Assembly: GCA_948514425.1 (NCBI GenBank)
Contig: CAOQYN010000004.1
Span: 1 to 33,976, forward strand
From: an uncultured Candidatus Saccharibacteria bacterium
Lineage (GTDB): Bacteria; Patescibacteriota; Saccharimonadia; Saccharimonadales; Saccharimonadaceae
Reading direction: 5' to 3'
DNA: 33,976 bases
The translations under genes were made by a program, and so were the position numbers. The notes under the pieces are model-generated. The model was not told where the DNA came from. It did no database searches and saw nothing but the letters and a program-made list of their open reading frames with translations. Below are positions 1-6,731 of this stretch, in pieces (the stretch's first letter is position 1; each line of letters begins with the position of its first letter).

Positions 1-54
1 GTCGACGCCGACGAACCCACTACGGACAAAAGCTAAGGGTAGGGAGATGATGTT
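1..54 (-). repeat. Silent surface-domain cassette C0 (entry end only, cut by window edge)
   Basis: On the minus strand this reads AACATCATCTCCC, then codons for LPLAFVRSG, then a variable stretch (FVGVD) that runs off the window. The first ~40 bases match cassette C2 at 12606 exactly, including the entry core CTTTTGTCCGTAGTGG. It lies downstream of cassette C1 on the same strand, separated by about 70 bases, so C1 and C0 form a tandem pair. No start codon or ribosome binding site precedes it. It is called a cassette because five other copies in the window share the same core; the rest of this copy is not visible. Confidence 0.75.
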
Positions 55-123
55 GAAAGAAAGGATTAAGATGAGATGACACTCAGGTATCATCATTGGA
101 GTATTATGTCTTTTCTTTCTCCA

Positions 124-363
124 TCAAACACTACCTAGGTAGAGGCAGCGGAGGGGGAAACCAGTCCAACGGTTGACGTAGTTTGACGGGGAGACCTCAG
201 TAGGACTCACACCCAAGTTGTAGGCAACAGAAGCAGATGTAGCTGCACGTGACCAGCCATAGAGAACATGACTGGCACCATAAACTTTACCGTCATTAAG
301 ACCGATGACTCCACTACGGACAAAAGCTAGTGTGACACTTATCATGTGAACTTGATTTTTCAT
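124..363 (-). CDS. Surface-domain cassette C1 (79-aa FISUMP-like C-terminal fragment)
   Basis: A 79-residue frame with the layout TLAFVRSG (entry), a variable middle with LNDGKVYG, YGWSR and AYNLGV blocks, and GFPLRCLYLGSV then stop (exit). This resembles only the last part of Fibrobacter-type paralogous (FISUMP-like) surface domains seen in TM7-type secreted proteins. There is no signal peptide or membrane segment, so it cannot be a working surface protein alone. Unlike the other copies it starts with ATG four bases after AGGAG, but this SD overlaps the opposite-strand promoter of the gene at 415 and may be fortuitous. C1 and cassette C5 (22155) share long identical DNA blocks broken by divergent ones. 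Likely a silent donor segment; a small expressed protein is possible. Confidence 0.6.
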   Translation of the reverse strand: MKNQVHMISVTLAFVRSGVIGLNDGKVYGASHVLYGWSRAATSASVAYNLGVSPTEVSPSNYVNRWTGFPLRCLYLGSV

Positions 364-373
364 ACCGCTCCTG

Positions 374-379
374 TATAAT
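374..379 (+). promoter_or_regulatory. -10 box for the 415 gene
   Basis: TATAAT preceded by TG (TGTATAAT), 35 bases before the ATG at 415, with an A-rich leader and an AAGGA-type SD. It separates the plus-strand gene from the minus-strand cassette C1. Confidence 0.55.
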
Positions 380-414
380 CAAAATCAAGATTAATTAAAA
401 TAAAAAGGAAAAAT

Positions 415-672
415 ATGGCAAACATCAACACGTCAAAACTCCCCTATGAGTATACGCCTATCTCAATGTGGGGTTATTTTGGCTATCAAATTCTTTTCTC
501 AATCCCCGTCATTGGCTGGATCTTCATTGTCATCTTTGCGCTCACCGCACAAAACATTAATCTGCGCAACTTTGCCCGTTCGCAATTCTGCGTTATGATA
601 ATCTGGCTCTTCTTAGTTGTCATTATGGCGACTAGTGGTCTTTTCGTTTCGATGATGCAAAACCTCATGTAG
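415..672 (+). CDS. Small two-helix membrane protein (85 aa)
   Basis: An 85-residue protein with two hydrophobic segments (about residues 20-45 and 58-80) and a short polar N-terminus ending in YEYTPISMWGYFGYQ. The loop NINLRNFARSQFC between the helices is typical of a family of short uncharacterised bacterial membrane proteins seen in Firmicutes and CPR genomes; I know no function for it. The start is supported by an AAGGA SD 5-6 bases upstream and a TATAAT box at 374. The next gene, lemA, has its own -10 box, so co-transcription is possible but not required. Confidence 0.75.
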   Translation: MANINTSKLPYEYTPISMWGYFGYQILFSIPVIGWIFIVIFALTAQNINLRNFARSQFCVMIIWLFLVVIMATSGLFVSMMQNLM

Positions 673-743
673 GTAGATTAAATCGTTTATGAGTTTTGGC
701 TACCTTAATTCTCAAAATGGTAGTCAAAACTTTTTCTTTGCTA

Positions 744-767
744 TATAATAAAAACTATAACTTAGGA
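744..767 (+). promoter_or_regulatory. lemA promoter -10 and ribosome binding site
   Basis: TATAAT at 744-749 followed by an AGGAG SD at 763-767, seven bases before ATG 774. This decides the LemA start against an upstream in-frame codon at 696, which would put the promoter inside the coding region. Confidence 0.6.
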
Positions 768-773
768 GAAAAT

Positions 774-1343
774 ATGGTTCCATTGATTATCGCCATCGTC
801 GTAGTTGTGATTATTGTTGCTGCGATTTGGATGACTTACAACAGTTTAGTTAAACTTAACGAACGTGTCAATGAGGCTTGGTCAGACATTACCGTCCAGC
901 TCAAATACCGCGCCGATTTGATTCCCAACGTTGTAAACACTGTCCAAGGTTACGCGAAACACGAAAAAGGCGCTTTTGAAGAAATCGCCAAAGCTCGCTC
1001 AGCCACCATGAACGCCAAGACCGTTAACGGTGCCGCTGAGGCGGAGCGTTCCATGCAGAGTGCGTTGGGTCGCCTTTTTGCGATTGCTGAGGCTTATCCA
1101 GAACTCAAAGCTAATACCAATTTTCAACAGCTCCAGCAGCAACTCCAAGACGTTGAAGACAAAATTCAGGCCGCTCGTCGCTTCTACAATGCTGGTGCCA
1201 AAGAACTTAATACTAAGATTAAAATGTTCCCCGCAAACTTCATCAATAATTTAGTTGGTCACTTCAAAACTCGTGACTATTTTGAAGTCCCTGACGGTGA
1301 ACGCGAAAAAATTGAAAAAGCCCCAGAAGTAAAATTTGACTAA
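774..1343 (+). CDS. lemA: LemA family protein
   Basis: 189 aa. One N-terminal membrane helix (about residues 2-22), then a helical LemA domain: YNSLVKLNERVNEAWSDI, QLKYRADLIPNVVNTV, a basic/alanine helix, and the typical end AARRFYNAGAKELNTKI...FPANFI. Length and motif order match the family (about 185-200 aa). LemA proteins are membrane-anchored with the helical bundle outside; their molecular role is not settled. It is directly followed by htpX, a neighbour pair common in many bacteria. An imperfect hairpin lies between the two genes. Confidence 0.95.
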   Translation: MVPLIIAIVVVVIIVAAIWMTYNSLVKLNERVNEAWSDITVQLKYRADLIPNVVNTVQGYAKHEKGAFEEIAKARSATMNAKTVNGAAEAERSMQSALGRLFAIAEAYPELKANTNFQQLQQQLQDVEDKIQAARRFYNAGAKELNTKIKMFPANFINNLVGHFKTRDYFEVPDGEREKIEKAPEVKFD

Positions 1344-1348
1344 CCAAG

Positions 1349-1376
1349 GTGCGCTGCCATTTAGGTAGCGCCTTCA
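1349..1376 (+). other. Intercistronic hairpin between lemA and htpX
   Basis: An imperfect inverted repeat (AAGGTGCGCTGCC ... GGTAGCGCCTT) just after the lemA stop and a few bases before the htpX ATG. It lacks a T-run, so it is more likely an mRNA-processing or translation-modulating hairpin than a full terminator. htpX has no obvious promoter of its own. Confidence 0.4.
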
Positions 1377-1382
1377 ATAACT

Positions 1383-2261
1383 ATGTATAAACAAATTGCC
1401 GCGAATAAACGAAATACAGTCTTTATCATGCTTGGCTTCGTAGTATTTATTGCTGCGATTGGTGCAATCTTTGCCTATGTTTGGAATGATTGGTGGATCA
1501 TCGCCTATGTTTTAGTAATCGCTACAATTTATGCGGTCATTCAATATTTCGCCGCTAGTAGTCTCGCCACCATGATGACTGGTGCAAAGGAAATTAAGAA
1601 ACGTGATAATCCCAGGCTATACAATACCGTCGAAAATCTCGCCCTGACCGCCGGTTTGCCTATGCCAAAAGTTTACATCATTAACGACCCAGCCCCCAAT
1701 GCCTTTGCGACTGGTCGTGATCCCGAGCACGCCGTTGTTGCTGCGACAACGGGCCTTCTTGACATTATGGATAACAAAGAATTCACCGCCGTCATGGCCC
1801 ACGAAATGTCGCATGTCAGAAATTACGATATCCGCGTTTCGATGATTACTTTTGGTCTTGTTTGCGTGGTCGGGTTAATTGCCGACATGGGTATTCGGAT
1901 GATGTGGCTAACCAATCACCATGACGACGAAGACAGCAGCCCAATTGGCCTTATCGTCATCCTGTTGACCTCAATTTTAGCACCAGTTGCTGCCTCAGTA
2001 GCCCAGATGGCGGTCTCACGTGAACGTGAGTATCTTGCCGATGCGAGTGCCGCACATCTCACGCGCTACCCTGAGGGTATGATTTCGGCGCTCAGAAAGC
2101 TTGACACTCATGCTCGACCCATGAAGCATCAGAATCCTGCTACCGAGGCGCTTTTCATTAATAATCCTCTTAAAAAAGGTCTCCTGAGCAATCTTTTCAG
2201 CACTCATCCTCCAATCGAAAAACGTATCGAAAGGCTCGAACATGGCAAAAACACCTTCTAG
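1383..2261 (+). CDS. htpX: HtpX-like membrane zinc metalloprotease
   Basis: 292 aa, M48 peptidase. Two N-terminal membrane helices (about residues 15-35 and 38-58), the conserved lead-in GLPMPKVYIINDPAPNAFATG, the zinc motif HEMSH at residues 140-144, two more hydrophobic segments, and the third zinc ligand region SREREYLADASAAHLT. The C-terminus STHPPIEKRIERL is also typical. HtpX degrades misfolded membrane proteins, with its active site on the cytoplasmic side. Start ATG 1383 has only a weak SD, suggesting coupling to lemA. The gene overlaps the next one by 20 bases. Confidence 0.95.
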   Translation: MYKQIAANKRNTVFIMLGFVVFIAAIGAIFAYVWNDWWIIAYVLVIATIYAVIQYFAASSLATMMTGAKEIKKRDNPRLYNTVENLALTAGLPMPKVYIINDPAPNAFATGRDPEHAVVAATTGLLDIMDNKEFTAVMAHEMSHVRNYDIRVSMITFGLVCVVGLIADMGIRMMWLTNHHDDEDSSPIGLIVILLTSILAPVAASVAQMAVSREREYLADASAAHLTRYPEGMISALRKLDTHARPMKHQNPATEALFINNPLKKGLLSNLFSTHPPIEKRIERLEHGKNTF

Positions 2262-3402
2262 GAGGCAAAAAAACGCCCGTGCTGATGGGGGCAAAGTTAA
2301 AGCGCCAAAAGAGTCCAAAACGGCCAAAAACCCCCACAGGAGCCTCAAAATGGTCTCTCAGCTCAAAACTAAGTTTAAAAACTCGAAATTTGGTCACAAA
2401 ATCAGTCGGCAAAAAACCAAGATTCAGACCGAGCGCGCCAAGCACATCCATCTCCATAAGTCATTTAAGCGCTCTTATCGCGAAGATTATGCCCGAGTGA
2501 CCGAAACCCCAGGCTTACTCAGTCACGCCATGCTTACTTTTAAAGTTATTTTCTCGCATTGGCGTACATTCTTTTCATTTATGCTACTTATGTTGCTGCT
2601 TTACACAGTCATTGTTGGTCTCATGAGCGAAGAAATTTATCAAGACATTAGCACTCAGATTGACGAGTCTAGCGCGGAACTTGCCGCAGGCGAAATTGGG
2701 AACTTCGCCAAGGCTGGGCTAATTTTGCTGTCAACCTTTGCTACCGGCGGCCTAGATACTGGTATGGATGAGTCTAGTATGATGTTTATGATTACCCTCT
2801 TCCTTATTATGTGGCTCGTAACGATTTTCCTCCTGCGCCATTTTTTCGCCGGCGAACAACCCCGTCTACGTGACGGACTATATAATGCGCTTGGACCGCT
2901 GCTCACTACATTTGTAATTTTTGCAATCATTTTCGTCCAAGCTACACCCTTAATCCTAGTAGCCATCACTTACTCTGCGGCCATAGCAACAGGTTTCCTT
3001 AGCACGCCGTTCTATGCGCTGTTGTATTTTATCTTTGTTGCACTGATGGTATTGCTTAGCAGCTACTTGCTTTCTAGCTCATTGATGGCTTTGGTAGCAG
3101 TAACTGTGCCCGGTATGTATCCCATCCGCGCTATGCTCTCCGCCTCCGATCTAGTCGCTGGGCGACGAATCCGCATCGTGCTGAGGCTTCTATATCTAGT
3201 CTTAGTTGTTGTTTTTGTCTATATAGTTGCGATGTTGCCAGTTATTTTGCTCGACATGTGGCTTAAAGGCATCTGGAGTTGGCTCGCAGGCTGGCCAATT
3301 GTTTCAATCTTCTTGGTCTTCTGCACCTGTTTCGTTTTCATTTATGCATCGACATATATCTACATATATTATCGCTGGCTTCTCGATTACAATACGAAGT
3401 AA
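2242..3402 (+). CDS. Multi-pass membrane protein with basic N-terminal tail (386 aa)
   Basis: The first ~90 residues are rich in Lys/Arg and carry no hydrophobic segment (cytoplasmic tail). Then come about six membrane segments (near residues 110-130, 155-170, 180-200, 215-260, 265-295, 310-385). The pattern (central ASDLVAGRR loop, hydrophobic pairs) resembles uncharacterised CPR integral membrane proteins. I recognise no catalytic motif. It overlaps htpX by 20 bases, so translation is probably coupled and a role near the HtpX/LemA envelope-stress pair is possible. The start is the overlapping ATG 2242. Confidence 0.7.
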   Translation: MAKTPSRRQKNARADGGKVKAPKESKTAKNPHRSLKMVSQLKTKFKNSKFGHKISRQKTKIQTERAKHIHLHKSFKRSYREDYARVTETPGLLSHAMLTFKVIFSHWRTFFSFMLLMLLLYTVIVGLMSEEIYQDISTQIDESSAELAAGEIGNFAKAGLILLSTFATGGLDTGMDESSMMFMITLFLIMWLVTIFLLRHFFAGEQPRLRDGLYNALGPLLTTFVIFAIIFVQATPLILVAITYSAAIATGFLSTPFYALLYFIFVALMVLLSSYLLSSSLMALVAVTVPGMYPIRAMLSASDLVAGRRIRIVLRLLYLVLVVVFVYIVAMLPVILLDMWLKGIWSWLAGWPIVSIFLVFCTCFVFIYASTYIYIYYRWLLDYNTK

Positions 3403-3417
3403 GTTAAACTTCGTGGA

Positions 3418-3446
3418 TTTACGAAATGGACAAACTGTGCTATAAT
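3418..3446 (+). promoter_or_regulatory. Promoter of leaderless gene at 3453
   Basis: TTTACG (3418-3423), 17-base spacer, TATAAT (3441-3446) preceded by TGTGC. The ATG at 3453 lies six bases after the -10 box, so transcription should begin at or next to the start codon. Confidence 0.7.
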
Positions 3447-3452
3447 ATTGTT

Positions 3453-3743
3453 ATGGATAAAAATCAAGAAAAGACCGCTGCACGCAAAAAAGCGGTAAAA
3501 GAATTTATGATTGGTCTCGTCGCTGCAGCTGTTGGTGCGGGTATCAGTTTTGCTTCATACAACTCAGCTCGCCCTGGCGGCACTTACACAGTTTACACTG
3601 GTGTGATTGCGCTTGGTGTCATTTACGCCTGTAAGGGGCTTTTTGGCATTATCTTCCCATCAGGACTGAAAAAATCCAAGGAAGCAACTAAGCCAGCCAT
3701 CATTGAGCAAGATGAAGTTGCAGACGAAAAGGTTGAGAGCTAA
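3453..3743 (+). CDS. Small two-helix membrane protein (96 aa)
   Basis: Charged N-terminus (MDKNQEKTAARKK), two hydrophobic segments (about residues 20-35 and 46-66), charged C-terminal tail. No known domain recognised. An upstream in-frame ATG at 3426 exists, but it would place the TATAAT promoter box inside the coding region; the ATG at 3453, six bases after that box, is preferred and implies a leaderless message. It is followed by a strong terminator, so it is probably monocistronic. Confidence 0.7.
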   Translation: MDKNQEKTAARKKAVKEFMIGLVAAAVGAGISFASYNSARPGGTYTVYTGVIALGVIYACKGLFGIIFPSGLKKSKEATKPAIIEQDEVADEKVES

Positions 3744-3759
3744 GCTCTAGTTCTGTACA

Positions 3760-3786
3760 AAAATAGTCCGTCTAGGGCTATTTTTG
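3760..3786 (+). terminator. Rho-independent terminator
   Basis: AAAAATAGTCC pairs with GGGCTATTTTT (one G:T pair) around a short loop, ending in a T-run. It separates the small membrane protein from ligA. Confidence 0.75.
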
Positions 3787-3814
3787 TTGCAGCGGAGTCC
3801 TTTTGGCACACTGT

Positions 3815-3840
3815 GGTATAATAAACATAATTGTGGAGGT
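3815..3840 (+). promoter_or_regulatory. ligA extended -10 promoter and SD
   Basis: TGGTATAAT (TATAAT at 3817-3822) with GGAGGT at 3835-3840, three bases before ATG 3844. This places the ligase start at 3844 rather than at an upstream in-frame codon that would overlap the promoter. Confidence 0.7.
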
Positions 3841-3843
3841 AAA

Positions 3844-5853
3844 ATGAATAAAACTGAGGCCAAACAGCGCGTTTTGAAATTGCGCGAATTAATCAACGAT
3901 TACCGTTATCATTATCATGTTCTAGACGAATCAACTATGTCTGAAGCAGTGGCTGATTCGCTTAAGCATGAGCTAGCTGAGCTGGAAAAAGCTTTTCCTG
4001 ATTTGATTACGCCAGATTCGCCTACCCAACGCGTAGCTGGCAAACCGTTGGACAAATTCACCAAGGTTACCCACGCTCAGCGAATGATTTCTTTGGCTGA
4101 TGTCTTTTCTGAAGCAGAAATTAGGGATTGGGTCCGCGCCGATGAAAAACTAATGCTTGAGCAGGGAATTACTACTGATGGTAGAATCAAAGAATACTTC
4201 ACTGACATCAAGATGGATGGCCTAGCCTGCGCTTTACACTATCAGGATGGTCTACTTGAACGTGCTGTAACGCGTGGTGATGGCTTGGTTGGGGAGGACG
4301 TGACAATGAATGTTCGTACCATTGAAAATGTGCCACTTCGCATTGATGAGCCAGGACATGTTGAAGTGCGCGGCGAGATTGTAATCTTAAAAAAAGATTT
4401 TGACGAGCTAAACGCTCGTCAGCGGAAGATTGGCGAAAAGCCTTTCGCCAATCCGCGCAATCTCGCCGCCGGCAGCATTCGCCAACTAGATCCGCGCGTT
4501 GCCGCGCGGCGGCGGCTCAAATTTATGGCATACGATCTCGTCGAACCCGATTTACCAACACACGCGGCTGCCTACGCCAAACTCCGCGAGCTTGGTTTTC
4601 GTACAAGCGGTGAAGACCAAGTGTTTCAGAACATCTCCGATGTTCTGAAAGAAATTGAGCGTCTTGCCGACTATCGTCAAACCTTGCCTTTTAATACTGA
4701 CGGAATGGTTATCAAGGTCAACGATCGCGCGGTCTACGCAAAGCTTGGTATCGTCGGCAAGACGCCGCGCGGCGCCGTTGCGTTCAAATTTCCGGCGGAG
4801 GAAAGTACAACTTGTGTCCGTGATATTGTGATCAGCATCGGACGCACCGGCGCCGCCACCCCAGTTGCCATTCTCGACCCCGTCGTCGTTGCTGGCAGCA
4901 CGGTACGTCATGCTAGCCTTCACAACGCCGATGAGATCAAACGCCTCGATGTACGTGTCGGCGATACGGTAATTATTTACAAAGCTGGCGACATCATCCC
5001 CCAGATCAAAGAAGTTCTCGTAAGTCTTCGCCCAGAAAACACCAAACCCTTCGACTATCAAGAAGCTCTCAAGACTCAATATCCCGAACTTGAATTTGAG
5101 CGCCCCGAGGGGGAAGTAGTCTATCGCGTCAAAGGCGAAAATTCCGATTTTATTCTCAAGCGCGCACTAGAATATTACGCTTCAAAATCCGCACTTGGCA
5201 TTGATGGCCTTGGCGAGAAAAACGTCGAGCTGTTAGTAGACTCTGGACTAGTCAAAAGTATCGCTGACCTCTATCGTCTTGAGGCTCCTCAAGTCGCTCG
5301 GCTTGGTCGTTTTGCTAAGTTGTCGGCCAAAAAGCTCGTCTCTTCAATTACTGCATCTAAGACCCCGCCACTTGCAAAGTTTATTACTGCCCTTGGCATT
5401 CGTCATGTCGGCGCTCAGACTGCATCTACGCTCGCACAAGCCTTCGGCAGTATCGAAAAACTTCAAATCGCTACCGAAGAAGAATTGCAAAAACTTCCCG
5501 ATGTCGGTCAGATTGTTACAGAATCAATTCTGGCTTGGTTTGCAGACGAAGATAATCTCAAGCTACTCGACGAACTTAAAACTTTAGGCGTACAGCCAGT
5601 TTACAAAGACCTTAGCAACCTACCACTAGTAGGAAAAAGCTATATCATTAGTGGTACTCTAGAAGGGATGGGTCGAGAAGCCGCCGAAGACAAGTTGCGC
5701 GCTTTGGGCGCGACTGTGACGAGCGGCGTTACGAAAAACACCACTGCCTTAATTGTTGGCGAAAAGCCTGGTAAGAGTAAGACTGAAAAAGCCGCAGCGC
5801 TCGGCATTCCCATCATTGGCGAAACTGAGTTTCAAGCTCTGATTGCCACTTGA
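3844..5853 (+). CDS. ligA: NAD-dependent DNA ligase LigA, lacking the zinc-finger cysteines
   Basis: 669 aa, normal length. Joins nicked DNA using NAD+ in replication and repair. N-terminal Ia domain (YRYHYHVLD), adenylation domain with active lysine K123 in KMDG, REGEI-like block (VEVRGEIVI), NPRNLAAGSIRQLD, the OB fold (VRDIVISIGRTG...PVVVAGSTVRHASLHN), four helix-hairpin-helix motifs (LGIRHVGAQTA, LPDVGQIV) and a C-terminal BRCT domain (LVGKSYIISGTLEGM). The region between OB fold and HhH, where four Cys normally bind zinc, has no cysteine at all: the expected CPxCG is replaced by a YQEALKTQYPELEF stretch and the later Cys pair by KGENSDF. Everything else looks functional. Confidence 0.97.
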   Translation: MNKTEAKQRVLKLRELINDYRYHYHVLDESTMSEAVADSLKHELAELEKAFPDLITPDSPTQRVAGKPLDKFTKVTHAQRMISLADVFSEAEIRDWVRADEKLMLEQGITTDGRIKEYFTDIKMDGLACALHYQDGLLERAVTRGDGLVGEDVTMNVRTIENVPLRIDEPGHVEVRGEIVILKKDFDELNARQRKIGEKPFANPRNLAAGSIRQLDPRVAARRRLKFMAYDLVEPDLPTHAAAYAKLRELGFRTSGEDQVFQNISDVLKEIERLADYRQTLPFNTDGMVIKVNDRAVYAKLGIVGKTPRGAVAFKFPAEESTTCVRDIVISIGRTGAATPVAILDPVVVAGSTVRHASLHNADEIKRLDVRVGDTVIIYKAGDIIPQIKEVLVSLRPENTKPFDYQEALKTQYPELEFERPEGEVVYRVKGENSDFILKRALEYYASKSALGIDGLGEKNVELLVDSGLVKSIADLYRLEAPQVARLGRFAKLSAKKLVSSITASKTPPLAKFITALGIRHVGAQTASTLAQAFGSIEKLQIATEEELQKLPDVGQIVTESILAWFADEDNLKLLDELKTLGVQPVYKDLSNLPLVGKSYIISGTLEGMGREAAEDKLRALGATVTSGVTKNTTALIVGEKPGKSKTEKAAALGIPIIGETEFQALIAT

Positions 5854-5876
5854 GCAATAGTTTAAGTGTCCCTCTA

Positions 5877-5905
5877 TTGACAAAAAACATAATCTGTGAT
5901 AAAAT
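5877..5905 (+). promoter_or_regulatory. Consensus promoter of the lipoprotein gene
   Basis: TTGACA (5877-5882), exactly 17 bases, TAAAAT (5900-5905). Transcription should begin about 5911, next to an ATG at 5912 that is in frame with the SD-preceded ATG at 5978. Confidence 0.85.
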
Positions 5906-5977
5906 AGAAGTATGGGGGCTGTTTTTAGCATATTCAGTACAAAATTAGCTCGCAAATTCAAAAAGGAGGTGTTACTT

Positions 5978-6664
5978 ATGAAAAAAGTAACTCAAATTTT
6001 GCGGTCAACGCGTAATACCGCAATTATAGTTATTGTCTTAGGCATGGCGACTACGCTCTTTGGTTGCACGTCAGCCGGGCCAACCGATCCATCCACGGAA
6101 TCCCTGTCTTCCATTTCGAAAACCAAGGATTCACCTTTCAACACATTAGAGGACGCTGAAGGTTGGGGCAACGAAGCCGATTTTTTACGCATCGGCGACG
6201 CTTCGGAGTCGGACACAGAGATTCAGCTTCCAGATCCCTTCGAGGGGGAATTTAAATTGAAGGCGAAAGGTGTCTATATGCTTGCCATCCGTATCCATAA
6301 TACGTCCGACAAAGAGCAGTCTGGGTTGGCCTTGACTATAGCCCATCCAGAGACAATTAAGCCGGAAGACAAAAACCAGGTTAGCGCTACGCTTAGTTGG
6401 GGTGGGGAAAACCCTGGGCTGATCGTTGATCAGATTGGCGTCAAGAGCCAGGAGTGCCTCATCACTAAGTTACCCTCCAGTGCAGATGGTGACGGAAATG
6501 TCGTGATTAGCGACGGCTCCGGTAAGCAGTACTGGACTAAACCGATGTCAGCCACGATGGAGGGAACAACGAGCCATATTATTACGCTTGACTCAATCGG
6601 TTCAGTTGCGCCAGATGAGGTTTATACTGTATTTTTCTTCTTCGGCACCTTCCCAGACGATTAA
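5978..6664 (+). CDS. Predicted lipoprotein of unknown function (228 aa)
   Basis: A basic start (MKKVTQILRSTRN), a hydrophobic stretch (AIIVIVLGMATTLFG) and a lipobox-like LFGC mark a lipoprotein signal peptide, so the mature protein is probably lipid-anchored outside the membrane. The exported part (about 190 aa) starts with a Ser/Thr-rich linker and then looks beta-rich (KGVYMLAIRIHNTSD, QVSATLSWGG, SHIITLDSIG); no domain recognised. The start at 5978 has the strong SD AAGGAGGT seven bases upstream. A second in-frame ATG at 5912 sits six bases after the -10 box and would add 22 residues before the signal peptide; either or both may be used. Confidence 0.75.
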   Translation: MKKVTQILRSTRNTAIIVIVLGMATTLFGCTSAGPTDPSTESLSSISKTKDSPFNTLEDAEGWGNEADFLRIGDASESDTEIQLPDPFEGEFKLKAKGVYMLAIRIHNTSDKEQSGLALTIAHPETIKPEDKNQVSATLSWGGENPGLIVDQIGVKSQECLITKLPSSADGDGNVVISDGSGKQYWTKPMSATMEGTTSHIITLDSIGSVAPDEVYTVFFFFGTFPDD

Positions 6665-6677
6665 ACCTCCGCACTTT

Positions 6678-6710
6678 AAAAGGCGCTCCAGCTTGGGGCG
6701 TCCTTTTTAC
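6678..6710 (+). terminator. Rho-independent terminator after the lipoprotein gene
   Basis: AAAAGGCGCTCC pairs with GGGGCG-T-CCTTTT (one bulged T) around AGCTT and is followed by a T-run. It lies just before the uvrB promoter. Confidence 0.75.
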
Positions 6711-6715
6711 TTTGT

Positions 6716-6723
6716 GCTACAAT
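6716..6723 (+). promoter_or_regulatory. uvrB extended -10 box
   Basis: TGCTACAAT with TACAAT at 6718-6723; the ATG at 6732 is eight bases downstream and has no SD, so the message is probably leaderless. Confidence 0.65.
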
Positions 6724-6731
6724 ATAATCAT

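Noticed and set aside
1..363. Diversity-generating retroelement (template and variable repeats)
   Set aside because: No reverse transcriptase in the window, and differences between cassettes are blockwise and at all bases, not adenine-specific.
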